Program-made: the position numbers and the translations under genes
Notes under the pieces: generated by a model
Told to the model about the DNA's origin: nothing
The model's input: only the letters and a program-made list of their open reading frames with translations
Database searches by the model: none
Shown: positions 1 through 8,497 of the stretch, piece after piece
How positions within the stretch are numbered: the stretch's first letter is position 1
Layout of the letters: each line of letters begins with the position of its first letter
DNA from: Pseudomonas sp. SJZ074
GTDB lineage: Bacteria; Pseudomonadota; Gammaproteobacteria; Pseudomonadales; Pseudomonadaceae
DNA length: 64,000 bases
Assembly (NCBI RefSeq): GCF_007828215.1
Contig: NZ_VIUE01000010.1
Location: 81,480-145,479, forward strand
Reading direction: 5' to 3'

Positions 1-1
1 G

Positions 2-577
2 ATCGATCGGGCGCTGCTGGGTGAGTTGGTGCTGGCCATGGGATTGACGCCGGGACGGAACCTGCCGCCGCAGACACCGGAATCCATGACCAGCGCGGTG
101 CTCGATGACGCCATGCGAGGGTGTGTCGAACGGTTACTGCACTGCCTGCACGATCCACTGGAATGCCAGGTGATGGGCCAGGCGCGGTTGCGGGAATTGC
201 TCTTCGCGGCGTTGCGCGGGCCCCAGGCCGATGTGTTGCGGGCGTTGGTGGAGCAGCATGGGCAGTTCGCCCGGATCGCTGCCGCGTTGTGTCATTTGCA
301 CGCGCACTTCACCGAACCGCTGAACGTCGAGACGCTGGCCAACTGCGCGAACATGAGTGCCTCGACCTTTCATGAACATTTCAAGCGCAGCACCTTGCTA
401 TCGCCGGTTCAATATCTCAAGCGATTGCGCCTGCTCAAGGCGCAGCGGCTGTTGCTCAGCGAGGGCATGGGTGTGGCCCAGGTCGCACATCAGGTGGGTT
501 ACCAGAGCTCGTCGCAGTTCAGCCGGGAGTACAAGCGCTACTTCGAGCGCAACCCAGGGGAGGAGCGCGCTGCCTGA
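2..577 (+). CDS. AraC-family transcriptional regulator, 3' part only
   Basis: This is the C-terminal part of an AraC/XylS-type regulator; the reading frame is open to the left edge, so the true start lies outside the window. The last ~100 residues hold the two helix-turn-helix units. The first is around LNVETLANCANMSASTFHEH, the second around VAQVAHQVGYQSSSQFSREY, followed by the usual R-Y-F tail. The part before it looks like the end of an AraC N-terminal sensing domain with little sequence signature. It presumably binds DNA as a cytoplasmic activator. Its target would be expected upstream, outside this window, because a REPIN and a convergent gene follow. The family is clear; the effector is unknown. 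Confidence 0.9.
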   Translation: MDRALLGELVLAMGLTPGRNLPPQTPESMTSAVLDDAMRGCVERLLHCLHDPLECQVMGQARLRELLFAALRGPQADVLRALVEQHGQFARIAAALCHLHAHFTEPLNVETLANCANMSASTFHEHFKRSTLLSPVQYLKRLRLLKAQRLLLSEGMGVAQVAHQVGYQSSSQFSREYKRYFERNPGEERAA

Positions 578-593
578 TCCAGCGCCAATCCCT

Positions 594-678
594 GTGGGAG
601 CGAGCCTGCTCGCGATAGCGGTATGTCAGCCGACGTAGATGTTGAATGATCAAACGCTATCGCGAGCAGGCTCCCACA
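594..678. repeat. REPIN (two inverted REP sequences)
   Basis: The arms 594-620 and 655-678 are near-perfect reverse complements (TGTGGGAGCGAGCCTGCTCG in the left arm) with about 34 bases between. This is the standard Pseudomonas REP doublet. It sits between the 3' ends of two convergent genes. Confidence 0.9.
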
Positions 679-712
679 TCGGTTTTAGGTGGTTGTTAGA
701 ACCGCACGCAAC

Positions 713-738
713 AAAAAGGCCCCCATTGCGGGAGCCTT
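713..738 (-). terminator. Rho-independent terminator of the ETF-QO gene
   Basis: On the minus strand a GC-rich stem (AAGGCTCCCGCA...GGGGGCCTT) runs into a T tract, 19 bases after the stop codon of the ETF-QO gene. Confidence 0.8.
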
Positions 739-756
739 GATGTTCAGCGAATCGGC

Positions 757-2421
757 TTACATGTTCGGGTAAGTCGGCCCACCGGCGCCCTCCGGCGAGA
801 CCCAGGTGATGTTCTGGGCCGGGTCCTTGATATCGCAGGTCTTGCAGTGGACGCAGTTCTGGGCGTTGATCTGAAAGCGCTTCTCGCCGTCTTCCTTGGT
901 CACCACCTCATACACGCCGGCCGGGCAGTAGCGCTGGGCCGGTTCGTCGTACAAGGGCAGGTTCTTGCCGAGGGGGATGCTCGGGTCGGTCAGCTTCAGG
1001 TGGCAGGGTTGTTCTTCTTCATGGTTGGTACCGGAGATGAACACCGAGCTGAGTTTGTCGAAGCTGATCTTGCCGTCCGGTTTCGGGTAGTCGATCTTCT
1101 TGCAATCGGCCGCCAGCTTCAGGCAAGCGTAGTCGGGCTTGTTGTCATGCAGGGTGAACGGCAGCTTGCCGCCGAAGATGTTCTGGTCGAGCCAGTTGAA
1201 ACCGCCACCGACGATAGCGCCGTACTTGTGGATCGCTGCGCCGAAGTTGCGGCTGGCGAACAGCTCTTCGTACAGCCAGCTGTTCTTGAAGCTGTCGACA
1301 TAAGCGGTCAGTTCATCACCGCCTTCGGACTCGGCGAACAGGCGATCAGCCACGGCATCGGCGGCGAGCATGCCGGATTTCATGGCGGTGTGACTGCCTT
1401 TGATCTTGGCGAAGTTCAGCGTGCCGAGGTCGCAACCGATCAGCGCACCGCCCTTGAAAACCATTTTCGGCAGGGAGTTCAGGCCGCCCTTGCAGATGGC
1501 GCGGGCGCCGTAGCTGACGCGCTTGCCACCTTCCAGGTACTGCTTGAGCACCGGGTGATGCTTGAGGCGCTGGAATTCGTCGAATGGCGACAGGTAGGTG
1601 TTGCTGTAGGACAGGTCGACGATCAGACCTACGACCACTTGGTTGTTTTCCAGGTGATAGAGGAAGGAACCGCCGGTGTTCTCGGTACCCATGATGTCCA
1701 GCGGCCAACCGGCGGTGTGCACCACCAGGCCAGGTTGATGCTTGGCCGGGTCGATTTCCCAGATTTCCTTCAGGCCGATGCCGTAGTGCTGGGCGTCGGC
1801 ATCGCTGTCCAGGTTGAAACGCTTGATCAACTGCTTGCCGATGTGACCACGGCAGCCTTCGGCGAACAGCGTGTACTTGCCGCGCAGTTCCATGCCAGGC
1901 GTGTAGAGGCCTTCCTTCGGGTGGCCTTCACGGTCGACACCCAGGTCGCCGGTGATGATCCCGCGAACCACGCCGTTTTCGTCGAACAGCGCTTCCTGGG
2001 CGGCGAAACCCGGGTAGATTTCCACGCCCAGGTTCTCGGCCTGCTGGGCCAGCCAACGGCAAAGATTGCCGAGGGAAATAATATAGTTGCCTTCGTTGTG
2101 CATGGTCTTGGGCACGAAGAAGTCAGGGATTTTGTTCGCAGTGTCGGCATTCCTCAGGACATAAATGTCATCGCGCTTGACTGGCGTGTTCAACGGTGCG
2201 CCGAGTTCTTTCCAGTCCGGGAACAGTTCATTCAGGGCGCGGGGTTCGAACACCGCGCCGGAAAGGATGTGTGCACCGACTTCGGAGCCTTTTTCCACCA
2301 CGCAGACGCTGATTTCCTTACCGGCTTCGGCGGCCTTCTGCTTCAGGCGGCAGGCGGCAGACAGGCCAGCGGGGCCGGCACCGACGATGACCACGTCGAA
2401 TTCCATGTATTCGCGTTCCAC
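757..2421 (-). CDS. Electron transfer flavoprotein-ubiquinone oxidoreductase (ETF-QO)
   Basis: ETF-QO passes electrons from reduced ETF to ubiquinone at the inner membrane and so links acyl-CoA dehydrogenases to respiration. The 554-residue product is full length for the family. It has an N-terminal FAD Rossmann motif (VIVGAGPAGLSAAC, residues ~10-23), a central ubiquinone/FAD region, and a C-terminal ferredoxin-like [4Fe-4S] segment with CPAGVYEV and CVHCKTCDIKDP. A GTG start at 2421 is preferred because AGGAG lies about 7 bases upstream; an in-frame ATG five codons later is possible. It is divergent from etfBA, its functional partner, and a CAAACGTTTG palindrome lies in the shared upstream region. 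Function is certain. Confidence 0.97.
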   Translation of the reverse strand: MEREYMEFDVVIVGAGPAGLSAACRLKQKAAEAGKEISVCVVEKGSEVGAHILSGAVFEPRALNELFPDWKELGAPLNTPVKRDDIYVLRNADTANKIPDFFVPKTMHNEGNYIISLGNLCRWLAQQAENLGVEIYPGFAAQEALFDENGVVRGIITGDLGVDREGHPKEGLYTPGMELRGKYTLFAEGCRGHIGKQLIKRFNLDSDADAQHYGIGLKEIWEIDPAKHQPGLVVHTAGWPLDIMGTENTGGSFLYHLENNQVVVGLIVDLSYSNTYLSPFDEFQRLKHHPVLKQYLEGGKRVSYGARAICKGGLNSLPKMVFKGGALIGCDLGTLNFAKIKGSHTAMKSGMLAADAVADRLFAESEGGDELTAYVDSFKNSWLYEELFASRNFGAAIHKYGAIVGGGFNWLDQNIFGGKLPFTLHDNKPDYACLKLAADCKKIDYPKPDGKISFDKLSSVFISGTNHEEEQPCHLKLTDPSIPLGKNLPLYDEPAQRYCPAGVYEVVTKEDGEKRFQINAQNCVHCKTCDIKDPAQNITWVSPEGAGGPTYPNM

Positions 2422-2576
2422 AGGCTATCTCCTACTCTCAAGGCTCACGGTTTTTCTAATTGGAGGTTGGGCGTTGCATCCATTGTTTCCTTCGGGAAAA
2501 CGACGAAAGCGACAATGGATGACCCACGCTTCTCTCTTGGGGGCGCATTATATCTACACCACTCTCAGGGTCCAAT

Positions 2577-2588
2577 ACAAACGTTTGT
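2577..2588. promoter_or_regulatory. Palindromic operator candidate, PsrA-like
   Basis: A perfect 12-base palindrome, ACAAACGTTTGT, lies about 155 bases upstream of the ETF-QO start in the ETF-QO/etfBA divergent region. The half-site CAAAC/GTTTG is the one described for the fatty-acid-responsive TetR-family regulator PsrA of Pseudomonas, which is known to act on etf genes. The spacing differs from the commonly quoted N2-4 form, so the regulator assignment is inference. Confidence 0.5.
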
Positions 2589-2720
2589 TTGAAATAGCCG
2601 CAGCCCAGATAAATCACCGACGTGCGGCTTATGACTGGCCATTTTGCCGTATTGACCGGAATAGGCGTTCCGGTCAAGATACGGGCGGTTTTGCGCTCGC
2701 CGTAGGCTGACTGTTGGTTT

Positions 2721-2896
2721 CAAGAGCACCTCTAAAGACAGGGCGAAGGCAGCACAAAGTGACGTACTGCGTGTTAGGACGCGCAGTTTACACGCCGCGA
2801 TAATGAATGACTCATCGGTCCCCATCGACGAAAGGTCTTCACTCCGTGAGCAAGAGTCATGTGTGGTTCATGCCGGCGTTTTTAGAGGTGCCCTTG
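2721..2896. repeat. 20-base inverted repeat flanking the etfB leader
   Basis: The arm 2721-2740 (CAAGAGCACCTCTAAAGACA) and the reverse complement of 2877-2896 agree at 17 of 20 positions, including an unbroken 11-base core GCACCTCTAAA. The arms are ~136 bases apart, upstream of etfB. Apart from this repeat and the palindrome at 2577, I see no gene in the whole 2422-2965 stretch. Confidence 0.7.
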
Positions 2897-2965
2897 CGCC
2901 CATGAGCATCAACCGCCAGGTTCGCCTAGGCGACTTTCTTTTCACCGGAGAGTAACGAGGAATCC

Positions 2966-3715
2966 ATGAAGGTTCTTGTAGCTGTCAAACGAGTGGTCGA
3001 CTATAACGTCAAGGTTCGCGTCAAGGCGGACAACTCCGGCGTCGACCTCGCCAACGTCAAGATGTCGATGAACCCTTTCTGCGAAATCGCCGTGGAAGAA
3101 GCCGTACGCCTGAAAGAAAAAGGCGTGGCGACTGAAATCGTCGTCGTCTCCATCGGCCCGACCACCGCCCAGGAGCAACTGCGCACGGCGCTGGCGCTGG
3201 GTGCCGATCGCGCCATCCTCGTCGAATCCGCCGAAGAGCTGACTTCCCTGGCCGTGGCCAAGCTGCTCAAGGCCGTTGTCGACAAGGAACAGCCACAGCT
3301 GGTGATCCTCGGCAAACAAGCCATCGACAGCGATAACAACCAGACCGGCCAGATGCTCGCAGCATTGAGCGGCTACGGTCAGGGCACCTTTGCGTCGAAA
3401 GTCGAAGTGTCCGGCGACAGCGTTGCCGTGACCCGCGAAATCGACGGCGGCGCGCAGACCGTTTCCCTGAAACTGCCGGCCATCGTCACCACCGACCTGC
3501 GTTTGAACGAGCCGCGCTACGCGTCCCTGCCAAACATCATGAAAGCCAAGAAGAAGCCGCTTGAAGTGCTGACTCCTGACGCTTTGGGCGTTTCCACCGC
3601 CTCCACCAACAAGACCCTGAAAGTCGAAGCGCCGGCTGCACGCAGCGCGGGCATCAAGGTCAAGTCGGTGGCTGAACTGGTCGAGAAACTGAAAAACGAA
3701 GCGAAGGTAATCTAA
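2966..3715 (+). CDS. etfB: Electron transfer flavoprotein subunit beta
   Basis: This is the small subunit of the ETF heterodimer, which binds AMP and structurally supports the FAD-bearing alpha subunit. The 249-residue length is typical. It opens [19 protein letters not shown]. It carries the ETF-beta signature region around [31 protein letters not shown] (quoted in parts: [24 protein letters not shown]). The start has a GAGG-containing ribosome site just upstream (AACGAGGAATCC). etfA follows after 2 bases, so the two are co-translated. It is divergent from ETF-QO, its electron acceptor. Confidence 0.98.
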   Translation: MKVLVAVKRVVDYNVKVRVKADNSGVDLANVKMSMNPFCEIAVEEAVRLKEKGVATEIVVVSIGPTTAQEQLRTALALGADRAILVESAEELTSLAVAKLLKAVVDKEQPQLVILGKQAIDSDNNQTGQMLAALSGYGQGTFASKVEVSGDSVAVTREIDGGAQTVSLKLPAIVTTDLRLNEPRYASLPNIMKAKKKPLEVLTPDALGVSTASTNKTLKVEAPAARSAGIKVKSVAELVEKLKNEAKVI

Positions 3716-3717
3716 CT

Positions 3718-4647
3718 ATGACTATCTTGGTAATCGCTGAACACGACAACAATGCGCTGGCCCCGGCCACGCTGAACACCGTTGCTGCTGCTGCCAAAAT
3801 CGGCGGCGATATCCACGTTCTGGTAGCCGGGCAGGGCGCTGGCGCCGTTGCCGAAGCCGCCGCGAAAATCGCCGGCGTGGCAAAAGTGCTGTCGGCCGAT
3901 AACGCCGCCTATGCGCACCAGTTGCCGGAAAACGTTGCGCCATTGGTAGCCGAGCTGGGCAAGGGCTACAGCCACATCCTGGCTGCCGCTACTTCCAACG
4001 GCAAGAACATCCTGCCGCGCGTTGCCGCGGCCCTGGACGTCGATCAAATCTCCGAGATCATCTCGGTGGAAAGCGCCGACACCTTCCAGCGTCCGATCTA
4101 TGCCGGTAACGCCATTGCCACCGTGCAGTCGACCGCTGCGATCAAGGTCATCACCGTCCGCGCCACCGGTTTCGACCCGGTTGCTGCCGAAGGTGGTTCC
4201 GCCGCTGTCGAAGCCGTCAGCGCGGCCCACGACGCCGGCATTTCCAGCTTCGTCAACGAAGAACTGGCCAAGTCCGATCGTCCTGAGCTGACCGCTGCCA
4301 AGATCGTCGTTTCCGGTGGCCGCGGCATGCAGAACGGCGACAACTTCAAGCACCTGTACGCCCTGGCCGACAAGCTGGGCGCTGCCGTCGGCGCTTCTCG
4401 CGCTGCGGTCGACGCAGGTTTCGTACCCAACGACATGCAGGTCGGCCAGACCGGCAAGATCGTTGCGCCGCAGCTGTACATCGCCGTCGGTATCTCCGGG
4501 GCGATCCAGCACCTGGCCGGTATGAAGGACTCCAAGGTGATCGTCGCGATCAACAAGGACGAAGAAGCACCGATCTTCCAGGTGGCCGATTACGGCCTGG
4601 TAGCGGACCTGTTCGAAGCAGTCCCTGAGTTGGAGAAGCTGGTCTAA
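3718..4647 (+). CDS. etfA: Electron transfer flavoprotein subunit alpha
   Basis: The FAD-binding subunit of ETF carries electrons from acyl-CoA and related dehydrogenases to ETF-QO. The 309-residue product has the alpha-specific N-terminal domain ([10 protein letters not shown]). It ends in the FAD-binding C-terminal domain with [13 protein letters not shown], the SRAAVDAGF segment, and the signature [17 protein letters not shown] near residues 255-271. It starts 2 bases after etfB and is followed by a strong terminator, which closes a two-gene operon. Confidence 0.98.
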   Translation: MTILVIAEHDNNALAPATLNTVAAAAKIGGDIHVLVAGQGAGAVAEAAAKIAGVAKVLSADNAAYAHQLPENVAPLVAELGKGYSHILAAATSNGKNILPRVAAALDVDQISEIISVESADTFQRPIYAGNAIATVQSTAAIKVITVRATGFDPVAAEGGSAAVEAVSAAHDAGISSFVNEELAKSDRPELTAAKIVVSGGRGMQNGDNFKHLYALADKLGAAVGASRAAVDAGFVPNDMQVGQTGKIVAPQLYIAVGISGAIQHLAGMKDSKVIVAINKDEEAPIFQVADYGLVADLFEAVPELEKLV

Positions 4648-4671
4648 TCCGGCCTCTTCACTTATAAAGAG

Positions 4672-4757
4672 CCCGGCTTTGACCGTAGTGCCGTTCATTC
4701 AAGGTGCCCCTGAATCCTTGAATGACCGCAATACGGTTCAGGCCGGGCTTTTTATTG
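4672..4757 (+). terminator. Long nested terminator hairpin after etfBA
   Basis: The outer arms AGCCCGGC / GCCGGGCT enclose an inner hairpin (CATTCAAGG...CCTTGAATG) and end in TTTTTATT. The element is unusually long, about 80 bases. It separates etfA from the next gene. Confidence 0.85.
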
Positions 4758-4785
4758 TCTGCATTTTCAAGGGGAGCGTAACGCC

Positions 4786-5610
4786 ATGGATCTTCGCCGT
4801 TTGGCTGGCTGGTCATTGCTGTGGGCGTTGGCGGGTGTCCCGGGCCTGTCTGTCGCCGCCGGCAAGTGTGAACGGCTGATTGCCACCGGCAGCCCTGATG
4901 CGCCGCCTTACCTCTGGCAAGACCCCCAGGATCCCAAGCACTTGATCGGTGCCAGTGCCGACCTGCTGGTCCAAGTGGCGGGAGAGTTGGGCATCAAGGT
5001 CGACGTGCTCTATGCCGGCAAGCGCGCCCAGGCGCTGGAGGAAGTGCGCAGCGGGCGCATTGACCTGCTCGCCGATGCTTCGCTGACGCCCACCTGGCTC
5101 GATTTCCTGGATTATGTTCATCCTCCGGTGCTGGAGAACGATTACCTGGTCTGGACCCGCAAGGATTCTCCACTGGTCATCAATCGGCCCGAGGACCTGC
5201 ACGATCATCCCGGTGCCTTGTCGGAAAAGGCTCGTATGACCCAGGAATTCGGTCTTTTTGCCGAGCAGAAATTGACCCTGGTCCGCACCTCCAACCTGAC
5301 CCAGGCCTTTCAGAAATTGCTGCTGGGGGACGTGGAATATGTTCTCGCCGGGCGCTACTCGGGCTTGGCAATGGCGCAGACGCTGGGCATGGCGAACGAC
5401 CTGCAAGCGGCTCCGCAACCGGTGGATAAACCGGGGCTGTACGTCGCGGTTTCCCATGACTCCGCCTGCAACGACCCATGGTTGCGCGGACAGCTGGCGC
5501 AAAAGATGACAGAATTGGCCGCGTCCGGCCTGACGGAGGCTGTGTTGCAGCGCAATCTCGAGCGTTGGAACACACAGTTGCAGCCACCTGTCGGCGCCCC
5601 AAAACAGTAG
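4786..5610 (+). CDS. Periplasmic substrate-binding protein, family 3 type
   Basis: The 274-residue exported protein has a Sec signal peptide (residues 1-24, ending near LSVAAG). It is followed by a bacterial extracellular solute-binding fold of the amino-acid/ArtJ-like class: APPYLWQDP, then DVLYAGKRAQALEEVRSGRIDLLADAS, and a second-lobe segment LLGDVEYVLAGRYSG. No ABC permease or ATPase genes lie nearby, so it may serve a transporter elsewhere or act as a sensor-type binding protein. The start ATG is preceded by AAGGGGAG. The following lipoprotein gene begins 9 bases after its stop, suggesting co-transcription. The ligand is unknown. Confidence 0.85.
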   Translation: MDLRRLAGWSLLWALAGVPGLSVAAGKCERLIATGSPDAPPYLWQDPQDPKHLIGASADLLVQVAGELGIKVDVLYAGKRAQALEEVRSGRIDLLADASLTPTWLDFLDYVHPPVLENDYLVWTRKDSPLVINRPEDLHDHPGALSEKARMTQEFGLFAEQKLTLVRTSNLTQAFQKLLLGDVEYVLAGRYSGLAMAQTLGMANDLQAAPQPVDKPGLYVAVSHDSACNDPWLRGQLAQKMTELAASGLTEAVLQRNLERWNTQLQPPVGAPKQ

Positions 5611-5619
5611 GGAATATTA

Positions 5620-5979
5620 GTGACTATTCGACCTCTTTTCGCTGCCCTGGCCGTTCTGGCTCTGGCGGGCTGCGCAGCCGATCCGGCGCCGAATGAACAG
5701 ATCCGCCTGACTGAACAGGCCTTGGAACAAGCCCGGGCCGTGGGCGCCAACGCCGACGAAGTACCTGAATTGAAGCTGGCGGAAGAAAAGTTCGCCCGCG
5801 CAAAATCCAATCTGATCGATGAGTCGTACAAAAAGGCACGCATGCGTGCCGAGCAGGCCGAGCTGGACGCACGTCTGGCCGAGGCGAAGGTGCTGACCCT
5901 CAAGAGCCAGGAGCAACTGAACGTGCTCGACACCCGCATCAAGCGCTTGCGTAAACAACTGAGGGAGGATGCCCAATGA
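5620..5979 (+). CDS. DUF4398-type lipoprotein
   Basis: This 119-residue lipoprotein starts with GTG (MTIRPLFAALAVLALAGCAAD, lipobox LAGC, Cys at residue 18). The rest is a charged, heptad-rich helix (about residues 30-115) expected to form a coiled coil, as in DUF4398 proteins. It overlaps the next gene by 4 bases (ATGA), so the two are translationally coupled and the products probably work together in the envelope. The precise function is not known. Confidence 0.85.
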   Translation: MTIRPLFAALAVLALAGCAADPAPNEQIRLTEQALEQARAVGANADEVPELKLAEEKFARAKSNLIDESYKKARMRAEQAELDARLAEAKVLTLKSQEQLNVLDTRIKRLRKQLREDAQ

Positions 5980-6785
5980 AGCCCTCCCATGTGTTTGGCG
6001 GTTTGATCCTGGCGGGCCTGGCCAGCTTGTACGGCTGCGCGGGTCAGCGCAGTGAAGCGGCACTGGAAAAAGCCAGTACCGATTTCCAGAAAGTGAAGGA
6101 AGACGCCAACGTCCTGCGCGCAGCGCCCAGGGATGTGATTCGCGCTGGCGAGTCGCTGGCCCGGGCCGATCGCCTGTCCAGCTACTGGGGCAGCGGCGAG
6201 GATGTATTGCATTACGCCTACCTCAGCCAGCGCTACAGTGAAATCGCCCGGGAGCACAGTAACCAGGTGCTTAACGAAGAGCGTGCGGCGAAGCTCGAAC
6301 TGGAGCGCCAGCGCCTGCAACTGGCGTTGCGCGAATCCAAGTTGCTCAGTGTTCAGCAACAGGGCAAATGGCTGGAAGAGCAGATCATGGAGATGACCAC
6401 CACCCAGACCGATCGCGGCCTGGTAATGACCCTCGGTGATGTGCTGTTCGACACCGGCGAGGCTGAATTGAAGAACTCGGCCAACCGGGTCGTGCTCAAG
6501 ATCGTGCAGTTCCTGCAACTCAACCCCAAGCGGGTGGTGCGCATCGAAGGCTATACCGATAGCACTGGCGGCAAGCAGGAGAACCTCAAGCTGTCCCGGG
6601 ACCGCGCGCAGGCGGTGGCGGATGTGCTGATAGATCTGGGGATCGATGACAAGCGCATCCAGGTCGAAGGCTACGGCGACGAGTTCCCGGTGGACGTCAA
6701 CGCCACCGAGCGTGGCAGGGCGCAGAACCGTCGGGTTGAAATTGTGTTCTCCGATGAGAAGGGCCAGCTCGGCGCTGCTCGCTAA
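5976..6785 (+). CDS. OmpA-family lipoprotein with DUF4398-like N-terminus
   Basis: The 269-residue protein has a signal peptide and lipobox (ASLYGCAG). A helical DUF4398-like region (residues ~30-130) is related in layout to the preceding lipoprotein. The C-terminal OmpA/MotB domain binds peptidoglycan: VLFDTGEAELK, then VRIEGYTDSTGG and RDRAQAVADVL, ending NRRVEIVFSD. This makes it an outer-membrane to peptidoglycan tether. Its start overlaps the stop of the upstream gene, and a strong terminator follows at 6801. Confidence 0.93.
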   Translation: MKPSHVFGGLILAGLASLYGCAGQRSEAALEKASTDFQKVKEDANVLRAAPRDVIRAGESLARADRLSSYWGSGEDVLHYAYLSQRYSEIAREHSNQVLNEERAAKLELERQRLQLALRESKLLSVQQQGKWLEEQIMEMTTTQTDRGLVMTLGDVLFDTGEAELKNSANRVVLKIVQFLQLNPKRVVRIEGYTDSTGGKQENLKLSRDRAQAVADVLIDLGIDDKRIQVEGYGDEFPVDVNATERGRAQNRRVEIVFSDEKGQLGAAR

Positions 6786-6800
6786 GGGCTGCGTCACTGG

Positions 6801-6834
6801 AAAACCCGGCCTCTGAGGAGCGCCGGGTTTTTTT
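6801..6834 (+). terminator. Rho-independent terminator after the ompA-like gene
   Basis: AAAACCCGGC...GCCGGGTTTTTTTT forms a short GC stem with an eight-T tail. Confidence 0.92.
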
Positions 6835-6880
6835 GTGCTCGTGGCTCATACACTCGCGCACAGTTGGGGCTGTCACCGCA

Positions 6881-6932
6881 CTGTACGGTCGAGTAATCTG
6901 GCAACTGTCCCCGTACACTTCTAAACTGTTCC
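6881..6932 (+). promoter_or_regulatory. Three spaced CTGT-type direct repeats upstream of the MocR gene
   Basis: CTGTACGG (6881), AACTGTCCCC (6903) and AACTGTTCCG (6924) are same-strand repeats whose CTGT cores are 24 and 21 bases apart, about two helical turns. Direct repeats of this kind are the usual target of MocR-type GntR regulators, so autoregulation is likely. The assignment is inference. Confidence 0.5.
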
Positions 6933-6982
6933 GGTATCGTTTCCTACAAGAACAACATGCCCGCGAAATCGAGTGCTGCGTC

Positions 6983-8425
6983 ATGACCAACCTCTTGCTC
7001 TACCAACGTATTGCTCAGCAACTGGCCGAAGACATCCGTCGGGGTGTGTATCAGCCCGGCGAACGTGTGCCGTCGGTGCGCAAGATGAGTTCGCAGCTCA
7101 ACGTCAGCCATGCGACGGTGCTACAGGCCTACGCCAACCTTGAGGATCAGGGGCTGATTCGTGCCCGGCCGCAATCGGGGTATTACGTGCACCAGACGCC
7201 GGCGCTGACGGCGCCGACACCGGATATCGCCCGGGTAGAGCGTCCGGGGTTGGTCACGCGCAGCAGTATCATCCAGCAGGTACTGGTCGAGTCCCGTCGC
7301 GAAGGGGTATTTCCATTGGGCGCGGCGGTGCCGAGTGTGGATTACCTGCCTGTACGGGCACTGCATCAGCAATTGGCCAAGGTCACGCGCTTCCACAGTC
7401 CGCGGGCGTTCAGCTATATGTTCAGCCCGGGTTTCGAACCGTTGCGTCGCCAGGTGGCGATTCGCATGCGTGATGCCGGTGTCGTGGTGGACCCTTCCGA
7501 GGTGGTGATTACCCACGGTTGCGTGGATGCGCTGCAAATGTCCCTGCGGGTACTGACCCGGCCTGGGGATCTGATCGCCGCCGAATCGCCGACTTACTAC
7601 GGTTTGCTGCAACTGGCGGATCTGTTGGGTCTCAAAGTCATCGAGATCCCCAGCGACCCGGTGACCGGCATGAGCCTGGAGGCCCTGCAACTGGCGGCCA
7701 ACCAATGGTCGATCAAGGCGCTGGTGCTGACTACGCGGCTGAGCAACCCCCTGGGCGGCACCATGCCCGAGGAGCGGCAGAAGCAACTGTTGCGCCTGGC
7801 TTCGGATTTCGACATTCAGATTGTCGAGGATGACATCTACGGCGAGCTGATGTTCGAGCAGGGCCGCACCAAAGCACTCAAGGCTTATGATCGGCTGGAC
7901 CGGGTCATTTATTGTTCGAGTTTTTCCAAGACATTGTCGCCAGGTGTACGCATCGGCTGGATGATCGCCGGCAAGTTTCAGCAGGAGATCCAGCGGCTGC
8001 AGACGTTCAGTACCCATTCAGCGTGCAGCGTCACGCAGATGGGCATTGCGGCCTATCTGGAAAATGGCGGCTACGACCGCCATCTGCGCTATATCCGTCA
8101 GGAATACCGCAAGAATCTCAGTGCTTTCCAGTTGGCGGTGCAGCAGTACTTTCCCGAAGGCACGCAGATGAGTCGCCCCACCGGCGGCTTCATCCTGTGG
8201 GTCAGCCTGCCGGGGCGGGTCAATACCCAGGAGTTGCACGTGCGGGCGTTGCAACAGGGAATCAGTATCGCGCCAGGGTTGATCTTCAGTAACACCGAGC
8301 AGTTCAACCACTGCATTCGCCTGAACTGCGGAATCCCTTGGAACCGCGAGGCGGAACGGGCCTTGATGACGTTGGGGCTGTTGGCCACGCAATTGTGCCA
8401 AGAGACCGCCAGCGGTTTTCTGTAG
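6983..8425 (+). CDS. MocR-type GntR/aminotransferase transcriptional regulator
   Basis: This 480-residue regulator fuses an N-terminal GntR winged helix (residues ~3-70: YQRIAQQLAEDIRRGVYQPG, then GERVPSVRKMS) to a fold-type I aminotransferase-like domain. The PLP lysine is K316 in SSFSKTLSPGVRIGW, and the substrate-carboxylate region TRLSNPLGGTMP is present. MocR proteins use PLP plus an amine or amino acid as effector and do not act as aminotransferases. The frame is open upstream to 6833, but ATG 6983 matches the family start. CTGT direct repeats sit ~50-100 bases upstream, and a similar pair precedes the LysE gene at 56607. The effector is unknown. Confidence 0.93.
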   Translation: MTNLLLYQRIAQQLAEDIRRGVYQPGERVPSVRKMSSQLNVSHATVLQAYANLEDQGLIRARPQSGYYVHQTPALTAPTPDIARVERPGLVTRSSIIQQVLVESRREGVFPLGAAVPSVDYLPVRALHQQLAKVTRFHSPRAFSYMFSPGFEPLRRQVAIRMRDAGVVVDPSEVVITHGCVDALQMSLRVLTRPGDLIAAESPTYYGLLQLADLLGLKVIEIPSDPVTGMSLEALQLAANQWSIKALVLTTRLSNPLGGTMPEERQKQLLRLASDFDIQIVEDDIYGELMFEQGRTKALKAYDRLDRVIYCSSFSKTLSPGVRIGWMIAGKFQQEIQRLQTFSTHSACSVTQMGIAAYLENGGYDRHLRYIRQEYRKNLSAFQLAVQQYFPEGTQMSRPTGGFILWVSLPGRVNTQELHVRALQQGISIAPGLIFSNTEQFNHCIRLNCGIPWNREAERALMTLGLLATQLCQETASGFL

Positions 8426-8497
8426 GAATCGACGGGCTTGTCAGCATCGGATTATCAGGCCAGCATGTACTTCTCTGCCGTAAGTGCTGTCGTATCT

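Noticed and set aside
847..2592. Long plus-strand open frame opposite the ETF-QO gene
   Set aside because: Antisense shadow; ETF-QO on the minus strand has all motifs, and the plus-strand product has none.
2456..2825. Two short minus-strand open frames (73 and 86 codons) in the ETF divergent region
   Set aside because: They overlap the palindrome and the ETF-QO promoter, lack a convincing ribosome site and show no protein-like pattern.
3712..4698. Minus-strand frame opposite etfA
   Set aside because: Same reason: it mirrors the conserved etfA reading frame and contains no recognisable domain.
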